A stretch of DNA of 64,000 nt from Pseudomonas migulae NBRC 103157 (GCF_002091715.1 NZ_BDAG01000010.1:105645-169644); one strand, 5' to 3'. Shown: positions 10,026-19,208, counted from the stretch's first letter. The notes: generated from the letters alone by a model not told the origin. A program made the numbers and translations.

Positions 10026-11744
10026 TTAGTTGCTCTTTGCATCCTTGTTGCTGATAGAGACACTTTGTAGCGCTTTTCGTGCCTGCTGTTTGCGTAACAG
10101 CTGCCAGTGGGAGAGAACGGTTTTCGGCGCCCAGATCTGCGGTTCAGAGGCTTCGAAGCTGTCGGCCAGTTCCCGCTCGGCCACGGTGGCCTTGGCCAGC
10201 TTGAAGGCTTGTTCCAGGTCGTCGGTCTGATTCAGGGCCTGGGCGAACAGGGCATCGCCGAAGTACGTGAAGTTGGCTTCTTCCGTGCAACCGAAGGACA
10301 CGCGGTCGGCGCGCGCGGCCGTCATGATCAGCGTGCGTTCGTCCTTGAGGGCGGGGATGAAACCACCGGAGTAGCAAGACGAAATCACGATGATCTTGTC
10401 GCGGTTTTTCAGCGGTGCGAGCACGGCAGCGAGTTCATCGGCCGGCAAGTCGGACAGTTCCATGCGCGGCTGGTCGAGCACGAATTCGTGTTCGCTGGTG
10501 CCGTGGCTGGTCAGGTAGATGAAGATCAAGTCTTCCGGGCCGCTGCGTTCGGCCAGCGTCAACGCAGCGCGGCGCAGGTTTTCCCGGGTGGCCATTGGCC
10601 GATCGACGAGATGGTCGCGATGGTTCACCAGACGAATCTGGCCGAACGGACCGAAGCGGCTGGTGAGCATGTTGCTGACGTAATCGGATTCGCGCAGGAA
10701 CACGCTCTGCTTGCCGTCACCGCCGAGGGTCAGGGTGTACAACTCTATCGCCGGGGTCGAGGCCGGCACATTGGCCAGTGCATCTTCGAGCAAGCGCCCC
10801 TGAGCCAGCAGGCCGAGTTCGAGGCTGTCGGGCAGCAGTTTGCCGTCGGCATCGCGCACTCGCTGGCCATTGACCCAGGTGCCGCTCTGCACGGTGCCAT
10901 CGGTCAACACCAGCGTGCCACGACCTTGATAGCTGTCGCCGTCGAACTGGCCGATGTAGAAGCTGCCGTCGGGCAGGTTCAGCCGGCCCTGACCGGTGAA
11001 GCGCCAGTCGCTGAACTGACCGATGTAGTGGCTGCCATCGGCGCCGATCAACTCGCCCTTGCCGTTCAGCGAACCTTCCTTGAATTGGCCCAGCCAGACA
11101 TCGCCGTCGGCATTCTCGTAGCGGCCCTTGCCGTGCAGTTGGTTGTTCTTGAAGCCGCCGACATAGATGTCGCCTTCAGCACTGTTGAAGGTCCCGTTGC
11201 CTTCCAGCTGACCGTCCTTGAAATGTCCGGTGAACTGATTGCCGCTGGCATCGCCGCGCTGGCCTTCGCCATTGGGCTTGCCGTGGGCGAACTGACCTTG
11301 ATACGAGCTGCCGTCTTCGAGTTCCAGACGTCCGAGCCCCGAATATTGATCGGCCTTGAATTCGCCGCGGTAAGTCATGCCGTTTTCTTTGAGGGTGCCT
11401 TCGCCTTCGCGTCGACCTGCCTTGAAGCCACCGGTGTAGCTGCTGCCGCTGGTGGTCAGTGTGCCCTGGCCGTCGAACAGCCCCAGGTTGAAATTGCCGC
11501 GATACACTTCGCCGTTGCTGCCGTGCCATTCGCCCGGGCCATGCCATTGGCCCTTGTCGAAACTGCCGGCGTACCAGCTGCCATTCGGGTAATCGACGCG
11601 GCCCTGGCCTTGCAGCAATCCGTTGACCAGGTCACCGCGATAGCGTCCGCCGTCCGGCAGGCGGGCGTCGGGAGGCAACAGCGATTCGCCGTCACCGCAT
11701 GCGGTGAGCAACAGGGTCAGTGCTAGAAGTGCAAGTGGGCGCAT
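10026..11744 (-). CDS. Lipoprotein with MORN repeats and a C13 caspase-like peptidase domain
   Basis: A 572-residue predicted lipoprotein. The signal peptide ends in LLTAC (lipidated Cys 16). Residues about 33-295 hold eleven MORN repeats of about 23 residues each (pattern YxGxFxxGxxxGxGxxxxxxG), with a degenerate twelfth (SGTWVNGQ). Residues about 310-545 form a peptidase C13 (legumain, clan CD) domain with both catalytic residues visible: His 414 in LTSHGTS and Cys 457 in ISSCYSGGF. The final 25 residues are basic and polar. C13 peptidases usually cleave after Asn or Asp; MORN repeats bind proteins or lipids. The combination suggests a periplasm-facing, membrane-anchored protease with a repeat scaffold. 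Substrate and role are unknown. Confidence 0.85.
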   Translation of the reverse strand: MRPLALLALTLLLTACGDGESLLPPDARLPDGGRYRGDLVNGLLQGQGRVDYPNGSWYAGSFDKGQWHGPGEWHGSNGEVYRGNFNLGLFDGQGTLTTSGSSYTGGFKAGRREGEGTLKENGMTYRGEFKADQYSGLGRLELEDGSSYQGQFAHGKPNGEGQRGDASGNQFTGHFKDGQLEGNGTFNSAEGDIYVGGFKNNQLHGKGRYENADGDVWLGQFKEGSLNGKGELIGADGSHYIGQFSDWRFTGQGRLNLPDGSFYIGQFDGDSYQGRGTLVLTDGTVQSGTWVNGQRVRDADGKLLPDSLELGLLAQGRLLEDALANVPASTPAIELYTLTLGGDGKQSVFLRESDYVSNMLTSRFGPFGQIRLVNHRDHLVDRPMATRENLRRAALTLAERSGPEDLIFIYLTSHGTSEHEFVLDQPRMELSDLPADELAAVLAPLKNRDKIIVISSCYSGGFIPALKDERTLIMTAARADRVSFGCTEEANFTYFGDALFAQALNQTDDLEQAFKLAKATVAERELADSFEASEPQIWAPKTVLSHWQLLRKQQARKALQSVSISNKDAKSN

Positions 11745-11856
11745 AGCGGGATCCGGTCAATTAGGCGACCGAGTATGCCGCAGCTCTATGACCTTATATA
11801 GAGAGGGAAAGACAGAGGTCGCGAAACAGCGTGAGCTGCTTCGCATCCGGGTGGGT

Positions 11857-12312
11857 TTACACGAAGCAGAGCGACAGCGGCTCGGCGATATAGGCCGGTT
11901 TGTCCGAACCTTCGATCTCGAGCGTGGCGGTAGCTTTGAGCAGCCATTGGCCGGGTTTCTTTTCGGTGACTTCGTTCATGTCGACCTTGAGGCGAACCCT
12001 GGAATTGACCTTCACTGGCTGGATGAAACGAACGCTGTCCAGGCCATAGTTGACCACCATCTTGGCCCCTTCAGGCAGGATCAGGATGTCCTCCATCAGT
12101 TTGGGGATCAGCGACAGCGACAGGAAACCGTGTGCAATGGTGCTGCCAAATGGCGTTTGCGCGGCTTTGACCGGGTCGACGTGGATGAACTGATAGTCCC
12201 CTGTGGCTTCGGCGAACAGGTTGATGCGCTCCTGGTCGATGGTAAGCCATTCGGAACGTCCAAGTTCCTTGCCGACATAATCTTTGAGCTCTGCAACGGG
12301 AACATAGGGCAT
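11857..12312 (-). CDS. MaoC-like hot-dog dehydratase
   Basis: A 151-residue single hot-dog domain protein related to (R)-specific enoyl-CoA hydratases and the MaoC family. The hydratase signature is visible as ATGDYQFIHVDP, with the catalytic Asp 39 and His 44, followed by GSTIAHGFLSLSL. The start at 12312 has AGGAG nine bases upstream and begins MPYVPVAEL; longer in-frame starts up to 12381 lack such a site. It probably hydrates or dehydrates an acyl-CoA, perhaps in fatty acid or polyhydroxyalkanoate metabolism, but its neighbours do not indicate a pathway. Confidence 0.85.
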   Translation of the reverse strand: MPYVPVAELKDYVGKELGRSEWLTIDQERINLFAEATGDYQFIHVDPVKAAQTPFGSTIAHGFLSLSLIPKLMEDILILPEGAKMVVNYGLDSVRFIQPVKVNSRVRLKVDMNEVTEKKPGQWLLKATATLEIEGSDKPAYIAEPLSLCFV

Positions 12313-12458
12313 TGAGACTCTCCTTGGGTTCATCGGTTTTATAGTTTTGAGGTGGGGGGATTTGACCTCCCGGAATACCACTTTAGATCAACATGGCAAA
12401 TTGCTCCGGTCAACTGACCATGCTTTTGGCGAATGCCGGTCCATAGCGTTGGCATGCT

Positions 12459-12464
12459 TATAAT
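12459..12464 (+). promoter_or_regulatory. Probable -10 box for the cidA/lrgB pair
   Basis: A perfect TATAAT lies 31 bases upstream of the cidA start. No good -35 hexamer is seen at 16-18 bases, so the promoter may need an activator or be weak. Confidence 0.4.
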
Positions 12465-12495
12465 GCCGGGCGCGAATTTGCAGGGGAGAGGACGG

Positions 12496-12858
12496 ATGTT
12501 GTTACGTGGCCTGACCTGGCTGGTGTTGTTCCAATTGCTGGGCACAGCCATCAACCATTTGTTTTTGCCGGTGCTGCCGGGGCCGATTATTGGCCTGCTG
12601 CTTCTGCTGGTGTACTTGATCTGTCGTGGCCAGGTGGGCGAGCCGCTGAACCTTGCCGCGAGTAGCTTGCTGCGTTACCTGCCGTTGCTGCTGGTGCCGC
12701 CGGCCGTGGGCGTGATGGTTTATGCAAAGGATATTGCTGCGGACTTCTGGGCCATTGTGGGCGCGCTGGTGTTGTCGCTGCTGTTGTCCATGGCCTTCGC
12801 CGGTGTGCTGATGAAGCGCATGGTCAAGCGCCACGCGCACCGCGAGGACTCACAATGA
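12496..12858 (+). CDS. CidA/LrgA family holin-like membrane protein
   Basis: A 120-residue inner-membrane protein with four hydrophobic segments and the family signature FLPVLPGPIIGLLLLLVYL near residues 23-41. Relatives in Gram-positives form holin-like pores in programmed lysis or export of overflow metabolites. The start is set by AGGGGAGAG just upstream of the ATG at 12496. The stop overlaps the start of the LrgB-like gene by four bases, so the two are translationally coupled, as usual for this pair. Confidence 0.88.
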   Translation: MLLRGLTWLVLFQLLGTAINHLFLPVLPGPIIGLLLLLVYLICRGQVGEPLNLAASSLLRYLPLLLVPPAVGVMVYAKDIAADFWAIVGALVLSLLLSMAFAGVLMKRMVKRHAHREDSQ

Positions 12859-13571
12859 TTTTTGACTGGCAAGGCGCCTGGGCGTCGGTGATTCATCATC
12901 CGTTGTTCGGCATCGGCATCACCCTTGGCGCTTATCAACTGGTGCTGGCGGCGTTCGAGAAAACCCGCTGGATCTTTCTGCAGCCGGTGCTGGTCTCCAT
13001 GTTGCTGGTGATCGGCGTTTTGGTAGGCTGCGGCCTGACCTACGCCGAGTATCGCAAAAGCACCGAGATCCTCAGTATTTTGCTCGGCCCGGCCACGGTC
13101 GCGCTGGCGGTGCCGCTTTACCTCAATCTGCGACGGATCCGGCAGTTGTTCTGGCCGATATTTACTACGCTGGTGATAGGTGGTGTGGTCGCCACCGGTA
13201 TGGGCGTGTTGCTGGGCTGGTCGTTCGGTGCCGAACACATGATCCTGATGACCATGGCGCCGAAGTCGGTGACGTCGCCGATTGCCATGTTGGTGGCCGA
13301 GCAGATTGGTGGTGTCGCGGCGCTGGCGGCGGTGTTTGTGTTGATCACCGGTGTGATCGGAGCGATCTTTGGGCCGAGCCTGCTGAATCGGCTCGGTGTT
13401 CACAGTCCCGAGGCGCGCGGCATGGCGTTGGGCATGACCGCTCATGCGGTCGGCACCGCGGTGGCCATGCAGGAAAGTGAAGAATGTGGCGCCTTCGCGG
13501 CGCTGGCAATGAGTCTGATGGGCGTGGCCACGGCGGTGTTCCTGCCGTTGGCGGTGTCGATGGTGGTGTAA
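12855..13571 (+). CDS. LrgB/CidB family membrane protein
   Basis: A 238-residue polytopic inner-membrane protein partnered with the CidA/LrgA protein encoded just upstream. The conserved block MAPKSVTSPIAMLVAEQIGG (about residues 131-150) and the late segment RGMALGMTAHAVGTA identify the LrgB family. The proposed role is antiholin or metabolite transport; in Pseudomonas it is not established. The Lon-N-type gene follows after only four bases and may be co-transcribed. Confidence 0.9.
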   Translation: MIFDWQGAWASVIHHPLFGIGITLGAYQLVLAAFEKTRWIFLQPVLVSMLLVIGVLVGCGLTYAEYRKSTEILSILLGPATVALAVPLYLNLRRIRQLFWPIFTTLVIGGVVATGMGVLLGWSFGAEHMILMTMAPKSVTSPIAMLVAEQIGGVAALAAVFVLITGVIGAIFGPSLLNRLGVHSPEARGMALGMTAHAVGTAVAMQESEECGAFAALAMSLMGVATAVFLPLAVSMVV

Positions 13572-13575
13572 GGAA

Positions 13576-14172
13576 ATGTCTATGAGCTTGCCGCTTTTCC
13601 CGCTGAACACGGTGCTGTTTCCTGGCTGCATCCTCGACTTGCAGATCTTCGAGGCGCGCTACCTGGACATGATCAGCCGCTGCATGAAACAGGGCGGCGG
13701 TTTCGGCGTGGTGTGCATTCTTGATGGCGAAGAAGTCGGCATCGCTCCGGCGGGCTATGCGCTGGTCGGCTGTGAAGCGCTGATTACCGACTTCAAGCAG
13801 CAGGACAATGGTCTGCTGGGCATTCGAGTGCAGGGCGGGCGGCGTTTTCACGTGTTGCGCACCGAGGTCCAGCGCGATCAGTTGACCGTTGCCGAGGTCG
13901 AGTGGCTGGAAGACGAGCCCGAGCAGCCGTTGCAGGATGAAGACGCCGATCTCGTTGCGCTGCTCAAGGCCCTGGCCGAGCACCCGATGGTCGAAGCGTT
14001 GAACATGGGCACTGAAGCGACCGGGCAGCAATCACTGGCCAATCAGTTGGCGTACCTGTTGCCGTTCGCCGAGGTGGACAAGATCGACCTGCTGCAACTC
14101 GACGATCCGCAGCAGCGCCTGGATGCGATTCAGGCGCTGCTGGATGAGTTGCAGGGTGAGTTGTTCGCCTGA
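13576..14172 (+). CDS. Lon N-terminal (substrate-binding) domain protein
   Basis: A 198-residue protein made of a lone LON substrate-binding domain: MSLPLFPLNTVLFPG at the N-terminus is the typical opening strand, then LQIFEARYLDMI. No ATPase or protease domain follows, so it is a stand-alone LON-SB protein of unknown function, perhaps a substrate receptor. It lies four bases after the LrgB gene. Confidence 0.85.
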   Translation: MSMSLPLFPLNTVLFPGCILDLQIFEARYLDMISRCMKQGGGFGVVCILDGEEVGIAPAGYALVGCEALITDFKQQDNGLLGIRVQGGRRFHVLRTEVQRDQLTVAEVEWLEDEPEQPLQDEDADLVALLKALAEHPMVEALNMGTEATGQQSLANQLAYLLPFAEVDKIDLLQLDDPQQRLDAIQALLDELQGELFA

Positions 14173-14181
14173 CGAATGCTG

Positions 14182-14240
14182 AAAGATCGCCGCCTGCGGC
14201 AGCTCCTACAGATGTATGCCTTACCCGGCTGCGATCTTTT
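14182..14240. repeat. REP element, family C (one full and one partial copy)
   Basis: A full copy at 14182-14210 (AAAGATCGCCGCCTGCGGC...) is followed by a shortened inverted copy (GGCTGCGATCTTTT, 14227-14240). It lies between two convergent genes and could form a hairpin ending in a T run. Confidence 0.75.
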
Positions 14241-14245
14241 GACCT

Positions 14246-15562
14246 TCAATAGGCATACCGCAACATCGCATGCGGTAAATGCCGCAACGCAAAGAACCCG
14301 AACAGCGCCACCATCGTCGGCAACACCAGCCACCAGATCCTGGGTGGCATGGCGCTGAGCGGTGTCTTGAGCTGACTCAAGCCCAGGCTCGCCGCACAGA
14401 CACACGCCGCCAGCATCGCGCCGGCCAGCACATCCGTTGGCCAATGCGCACCCAGATAGACGCGTGACAACGCAATCGCCAGCGCCGGAAGGCAACCCAC
14501 CAGCAACCAGGTCAGGCGCATCCGCGGTGGTTGTCCGCGACCGGCCAGAACGGCGAGGGTCAGAAACAGCGCGAAGGACCCCGACGCGTGACCGCTGGGC
14601 ATGCTGTAGCTCACCAGCGGATCACTTAAAACCTCCGGTCGTACGCGGGCGAAAAACTGTTTGGTGAAGGTGTTGCCGAGTGCGGTGACGAGCAGGGTGC
14701 TGCCTGCGAAAACCGCCTGTCGCCATTGCCGGGTCAACAGCAGCAAAGCGGTCAGCAGGGCGCTGAACAGCAGCATGTTGCGGAATTCGCCGATCAGCGT
14801 GAAGGTGACGGCGACTTCATCGAGCGTCGGGCTGCGATGCTCCTGCACCAGGGTCATCACACCCTGATCGAGGGCGGTGAGGTGCGGGTAGCCGATAAAC
14901 AGTCCCGCCAGGATCAGTAAGCTCATGCCGCTGATCAATATTGTCGCTTTGCGATGACGGCGCAGGCTGCTGGTCGCGCTCAAGCCAAGCATCACCGCGA
15001 TGCTGCCGGCGACGATCCCGGCTTCAGGCCAGAAACCTTCCGGCAGCGGCAAACGGATCGCTGCGCCCGTGGCCCAGCCGGGCAGCAGGTAGGCGACGCT
15101 CCAACCGGCCGCGGCCAGGAGGCTGACGGCGACGAAGCGCGGGAAGGGCATGTCGAACATTCCGGCGACCATCGGCAGCATTGGCCGCAACGGCCCGATG
15201 AAACGCCCGACCAAAAGACTGGCAATGCCATAGCGCTGGAAGTAGGCCTCGGCGCCGGCGATCCATTCCGGGTGGTGGCGCAGGCCGGGCAGGCGCCGGA
15301 TGTTCTGGTGGAAATGTCGCCCCACAAAGTAGGAAAGGATATCGCCCAGCACGCCGGCGACGAATCCCAGCAACAGTGTTTCGCTCAACGACAGCGCGCC
15401 GCTGCCGGCCAGCACTGCGACGGCAAACAGCAACACCGTGCCGGGCACGATCAGTCCGGCAATCGCCAGGCACTCCACGAAGGCCACAATGAATACTGCC
15501 GCGGCCAGCCACTGCGGATTTGCCGCCAGCCATCCGGTCACGCTATCGAGCCATGGGCCCAT
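14246..15562 (-). CDS. DedA-PAP2 fusion membrane phosphatase
   Basis: A 438-residue polytopic protein joining two families. Residues about 1-190 are a DedA/SNARE-associated domain (FVECLAIAGLIVPGTVLLF, and RFIGPLRPMLPMVAGMFDMP in its middle), a family implicated in undecaprenyl phosphate or phospholipid flipping. Residues about 205-430 are a PAP2 phosphatase with all three motifs: KQFFARVRP, PSGHASGS and SRVYLGAHWPTD. The fusion suggests dephosphorylation of a lipid pyrophosphate and flipping of the product in one polypeptide, but this is inference. It converges with the Lon-N-type gene and no operon partner is seen. Confidence 0.88.
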   Translation of the reverse strand: MGPWLDSVTGWLAANPQWLAAAVFIVAFVECLAIAGLIVPGTVLLFAVAVLAGSGALSLSETLLLGFVAGVLGDILSYFVGRHFHQNIRRLPGLRHHPEWIAGAEAYFQRYGIASLLVGRFIGPLRPMLPMVAGMFDMPFPRFVAVSLLAAAGWSVAYLLPGWATGAAIRLPLPEGFWPEAGIVAGSIAVMLGLSATSSLRRHRKATILISGMSLLILAGLFIGYPHLTALDQGVMTLVQEHRSPTLDEVAVTFTLIGEFRNMLLFSALLTALLLLTRQWRQAVFAGSTLLVTALGNTFTKQFFARVRPEVLSDPLVSYSMPSGHASGSFALFLTLAVLAGRGQPPRMRLTWLLVGCLPALAIALSRVYLGAHWPTDVLAGAMLAACVCAASLGLSQLKTPLSAMPPRIWWLVLPTMVALFGFFALRHLPHAMLRYAY

Positions 15563-15621
15563 AAAAACAACTCCCCTCGATGTTCATTAGTCCAAACACA
15601 ATCTTCAAACACTACAGACCC

Positions 15622-15767
15622 CCTGTGGGAGCGACCTGTGGCGAGGGGGCTTGCCCCCGTTTGAGTGCGTAGCACTCACAAAATCTTTGGCGCATCGGCA
15701 ATGTGGGGGCCGTTTCGCAGCCCAACGGGGGCAAGCCCCCTCGCCACACAAGCTCGCTCCTACAGGA
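15622..15767. repeat. REP-like inverted repeat, family D
   Basis: Arms at 15622-15661 and 15724-15766 carry the core GGCGAGGGGGCTTGCCCCCGTT and its complement. Unlike the other families, the loop (about 60 bases) contains its own small hairpin, GAGTGC-GTA-GCACTC. Only one copy is in the window. Confidence 0.75.
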
Positions 15768-15780
15768 GGGTTTTCATTGT

Positions 15781-16479
15781 TCAAGTCAGCAAAAAATAAT
15801 CGCGACCTTCGACCTGTCCCCGTCGCAGCGGGTTCCGCGTGCAATACGGCGCGTAAGCCGCGTCGACGAAGCGATACATCAAGTGTTCGTCACGCCCATG
15901 GGGAATGCCCAGGCGCGTGGTTTGAATGATGTGGCCAGGTGCCGGACCAACATCCTCCACCAGCAGCACTTCATGATCGAAGCGCTTCGCGTCCCAGACC
16001 GGCACCTTCAAACCCAGAGCCTTGCACAGCAGCGTTTGCCCGGCGCAAAGCTTTTGCGAAGGACGAGGCCGGCCCTGGGCATCAGGATTGTTCAGCAGCA
16101 TCTGCGCCAGGCTCGCCGGCCCGCTCAACTCATCGACCCATGGATACGCGGATTTGATCAAAACGGCATTGCCCGGACCTTGAGCGCTGAAATTCAGGGA
16201 GTCGCCGCCCCGGGCGTAATACATATAGATGTGGCCGCCGTCCAGAAACAAAGCCTTACGCTTTTCTGTGTAGCCGAGCGAGGCATGGCTGCCTTTTTCT
16301 TCGAAGTAATACGCTTCGGTCTCGATGATCCGGGCACTGAGCCACAGTTCGCCGACCCGGTGACGGATGACTTTACCGAGTAAATCCCGGGCCAGTGTCT
16401 GGGCGTCTCGGTCGAAAAACGCGTCCGGGAGCCCCTTGGGCAGGCCCGCGGCGGACGCACGAACAGTCAGGTTGGTCAT
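15781..16479 (-). CDS. DNA-3-methyladenine glycosylase (AAG/MPG family)
   Basis: Base-excision repair glycosylase of 232 residues, of the AAG/MPG fold rather than the HhH Tag or AlkA types. Diagnostic stretches are ARDLLGKVIRH, the catalytic-site segment ARIIETEAYYFEEKGSHAS (the second Glu of ETEAY is the presumed activator of water) and DGGHIYMYYARG. The length is normal for the family. It removes alkylated purines such as 3-methyladenine. It lies alone, in the opposite direction to proA. Confidence 0.93.
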   Translation of the reverse strand: MTNLTVRASAAGLPKGLPDAFFDRDAQTLARDLLGKVIRHRVGELWLSARIIETEAYYFEEKGSHASLGYTEKRKALFLDGGHIYMYYARGGDSLNFSAQGPGNAVLIKSAYPWVDELSGPASLAQMLLNNPDAQGRPRPSQKLCAGQTLLCKALGLKVPVWDAKRFDHEVLLVEDVGPAPGHIIQTTRLGIPHGRDEHLMYRFVDAAYAPYCTRNPLRRGQVEGRDYFLLT

Positions 16480-16614
16480 GATGAACGGTGTTTATCAGGG
16501 CTGATTGAGTCGTGATGATAACAATTTGCAGCTTAATCCCGGCTGAACGTCGGCAAATTGCCCTCCATTTCGACCATCCGCCCGTCACCGCTGTTAGTCG
16601 GGGGACGCGACAGC

Positions 16615-16620
16615 TATAAT
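16615..16620 (+). promoter_or_regulatory. Probable -10 box for proA
   Basis: TATAAT 48 bases upstream of the proA start. The -35 region is weak (TTAGTC about 15 bases upstream). This could start the long plus-strand series. Confidence 0.4.
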
Positions 16621-16668
16621 CTGCCGCTTTACTCTTTACCAAGACCTTAGCAAAGACCATCACAGACC

Positions 16669-17940
16669 ATGACTGAGTCCGTTCTCGACTACATGACCCG
16701 CCTGGGTCGCGCCGCCCGCGAAGCGTCGCGCATCATCGGCCGTGCCAGCACCGCGCAGAAAAACCGCGCCCTGCAGGCGGCTGCGAATGCGCTGGACGCT
16801 GCACGTGCCGAGCTGGCGGCCGCCAATGAGCTGGATCTGGCCGCCGGTCGCGCCAATGGTCTTGAACCCGCGCTGCTGGAACGTCTGGCACTGACCCCGG
16901 AGCGCATCGACGGCATGATCGTCGGTCTGCGACAGGTGGCAGCCTTGCCTGACCCGGTCGGTGCCATTCGCGACATGAGTTTCCGTCCGTCGGGGATTCA
17001 GGTCGGCAAGATGCGCGTGCCGCTGGGTGTGATCGGGATCATCTACGAATCCCGGCCCAACGTGACCATCGATGCTGCCAGCCTGTGCCTGAAGTCGGGC
17101 AATGCGACCATCCTGCGGGGCGGTTCCGAGGCGATCAATTCCAACCGTGCCATCGCCGCCTGCATCCAGCGCGGTCTGGCCGAGGCCGATTTGCCGGCCG
17201 CTGTGGTTCAAGTGGTCGAAACCACTGACCGTGCCGCCGTGGGCGCGCTGATTACCATGCCTGAATACGTCGATGTCATCGTGCCTCGTGGCGGCCGCGG
17301 CCTGATCGAGCGCGTCAGCCGTGACGCGCGCGTTCCGGTCATCAAGCATCTGGACGGCATCTGCCACGTTTACGTCAGTGCGCATGCCGATCTACCGAAA
17401 GCCCAACGCATCGCCTTCAATGCCAAGACTTACCGTTATGGCATCTGCGGTGCGATGGAAACGCTGCTGGTGGATCAAGCCGTTGCCAAGGATTTCCTGC
17501 CGTCGATGGCTGCACAGTTCCGCGAAAAAGGCGTTGAGCTGCGTGGTTGCGATCGCACTCGGGCGATCATCGATGCCGCGCTGGCCACTGAAGAAGACTG
17601 GCACACCGAATACCTGGCGCCGATCCTCTCGATCCGAGTGGTCGACGGGCTGGACCAGGCCATCGAGCACATTAACAAGTACGGCTCCCATCACACCGAT
17701 TCGATTGTCAGCGAACACCAGGGCGACACCCGGCGTTTCGTGGCTGAAGTCGATTCGTCGTCGGTGATGATCAATACGCCGACCTGCTTCGCCGATGGCT
17801 TTGAATACGGATTGGGTGCCGAGATTGGCATTTCTACTGATAAGCTGCACGCCCGCGGCCCGGTGGGTCTCGAAGGCCTGACCTGCGAGAAGTACATCGT
17901 GGTCGGTGATGGCCAGTTGCGCGGCCAGGCGTCGGTCTGA
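16669..17940 (+). CDS. proA: Glutamate-5-semialdehyde dehydrogenase (gamma-glutamyl phosphate reductase)
   Basis: Second enzyme of proline synthesis, reducing gamma-glutamyl phosphate to glutamate semialdehyde with NADPH. The 423-residue protein starts [16 protein letters not shown] and carries the ProA signatures [16 protein letters not shown] in its middle and the catalytic cysteine in [11 protein letters not shown] (Cys 260). Length is normal. It begins the plus-strand block that continues through nadD, rsfS and rlmH, an order conserved in pseudomonads. Confidence 0.97.
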   Translation: MTESVLDYMTRLGRAAREASRIIGRASTAQKNRALQAAANALDAARAELAAANELDLAAGRANGLEPALLERLALTPERIDGMIVGLRQVAALPDPVGAIRDMSFRPSGIQVGKMRVPLGVIGIIYESRPNVTIDAASLCLKSGNATILRGGSEAINSNRAIAACIQRGLAEADLPAAVVQVVETTDRAAVGALITMPEYVDVIVPRGGRGLIERVSRDARVPVIKHLDGICHVYVSAHADLPKAQRIAFNAKTYRYGICGAMETLLVDQAVAKDFLPSMAAQFREKGVELRGCDRTRAIIDAALATEEDWHTEYLAPILSIRVVDGLDQAIEHINKYGSHHTDSIVSEHQGDTRRFVAEVDSSSVMINTPTCFADGFEYGLGAEIGISTDKLHARGPVGLEGLTCEKYIVVGDGQLRGQASV

Positions 17941-17941
17941 C

Positions 17942-18631
17942 TTGGGCGACCTTAATCCGTCGGCCCCGGTAACCGCCAGCGAACCTGCGCCTCGACGTAT
18001 CGGCATGCTGGGCGGGACGTTCGACCCGGTGCACATCGGCCATTTGCGCGGTGCGCTGGAAGTCGCCGAATCGCTGGCGCTCGATGAGTTGCGACTGACG
18101 CCCAGTGCCCGGCCGCCTCATCGTGGCACGCCGCAGGTGTCGGCGAAGGACCGTCTGGCGATGGTCAAGTGCGCGGTGGCCGGTGTGGCGCCGTTGGTGG
18201 TGGACGCCCGCGAATTGCAGCGGGACAAACCGTCCTACACCATCGATACCCTGGAACTGATGCGTGCCGAACTGGCCGCTGAAGACCAGGTTTTTCTGCT
18301 TTTGGGCTGGGACGCATTTTGCGGCCTGCCCACTTGGCACCGCTGGGAGGAGTTGCTCCAGCATTGCCACATCCTGGTGCTGCAACGCCCGGATGCCGAC
18401 AGCGAACCGCCGGATGCCTTGCGCAACCTGCTGGCAGCGCGCTCGGTGAGCGACCCGCTGGCCCTCAAAGGGCCGAGCGGACAGATTGCATTCGTCTGGC
18501 AGACGCCGCTCGCGGTATCCGCCACCCAGATCCGTCAACTGCTGGCCAGCGGTAAGTCGGTACGTTTCCTGGTGCCCGACGCGGTCCTGGCCTACATCGA
18601 TGCGCACGGACTCTACCGTGCGCCGAACTGA
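17942..18631 (+). CDS. nadD: Nicotinate-nucleotide adenylyltransferase
   Basis: Adenylates nicotinate mononucleotide in NAD synthesis. The nucleotidyltransferase motif [11 protein letters not shown] lies at about residues 24-34 and the late motif ISATQIR-like (here VSATQIR) near the C-terminus. The start is uncertain. A TTG at 17942, one base after the proA stop, gives 229 residues with an N-terminus of the expected kind; a GTG/ATG at 17906/17909 would overlap proA by about 35 bases. The first internal ATG (18005) falls inside the motif region and is too late. Confidence 0.9.
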   Translation: MGDLNPSAPVTASEPAPRRIGMLGGTFDPVHIGHLRGALEVAESLALDELRLTPSARPPHRGTPQVSAKDRLAMVKCAVAGVAPLVVDARELQRDKPSYTIDTLELMRAELAAEDQVFLLLGWDAFCGLPTWHRWEELLQHCHILVLQRPDADSEPPDALRNLLAARSVSDPLALKGPSGQIAFVWQTPLAVSATQIRQLLASGKSVRFLVPDAVLAYIDAHGLYRAPN

Positions 18632-18704
18632 ATGGGAGTGCTTCAAGGCACGTGATATCAACGTGTATTGAACCACCCGAACACATGAGCAAAACGAGTT
18701 TTAT

Positions 18705-19199
18705 ATGACTGACAAAGACGTAGCTAAAGTTAAGCGCAAAGGCACATTCAAGAGCGCCCCGCTGCCAGTAGAAGCTCCAACCGGCCCTGAGCTGGTCGGC
18801 GAAGAACTGGTAAAGGTTGCCGTAGCCGCCCTGGAAGACGTCAAGGCCCAGGACATTCAGGTGATCGACGTTCGTGAAAAGCAGAGCATCACTGACTTCA
18901 TGATCATCGCTACCGGTACTTCCAACCGCCAGATCGGCGCGATGCTGGACAAGGTCCGCGAGGCCGTCAAAGCCCAGGGCGTCAAGCCACTGGGTGAAGA
19001 AGGCAAGGGCGACAGCGACTGGGTCCTGCTGGATATGGACGATGTCATCGTGCACATGATGACCGCCTCGGCTCGCCAGTTCTATGACCTGGAGCGCCTG
19101 TGGGCCGGTGCAGAGCAGAGCCGTTCGGCCAGCGCTGCGCATCACAGCCCGGAAAACACCCATGAGCACTTCACCAAGCTCAACAAAGACCAGCAATAA
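18705..19199 (+). CDS. rsfS: Ribosomal silencing factor RsfS
   Basis: A 164-residue protein of the RsfS/YbeB/Iojap family. It binds ribosomal protein uL14 and blocks subunit joining when nutrients run short. The conserved core is residues about 35-140, with DVREKQSITDFMIIATGTSNRQ split across the first strands and DWVLLDMDDVIVHMM near its end. Compared with E. coli the N-terminus carries about 30 extra, lysine-rich residues. It is followed nine bases later by rlmH, its usual partner. Confidence 0.94.
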   Translation: MTDKDVAKVKRKGTFKSAPLPVEAPTGPELVGEELVKVAVAALEDVKAQDIQVIDVREKQSITDFMIIATGTSNRQIGAMLDKVREAVKAQGVKPLGEEGKGDSDWVLLDMDDVIVHMMTASARQFYDLERLWAGAEQSRSASAAHHSPENTHEHFTKLNKDQQ

Positions 19200-19208
19200 G
19201 GGACCGCT

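Noticed and set aside
10107..11726. 539-residue open frame opposite the MORN/C13 gene
   Set aside because: Its periodic Ala/Val-rich translation mirrors the MORN repeats read in reverse. No ribosome site or domain was seen.
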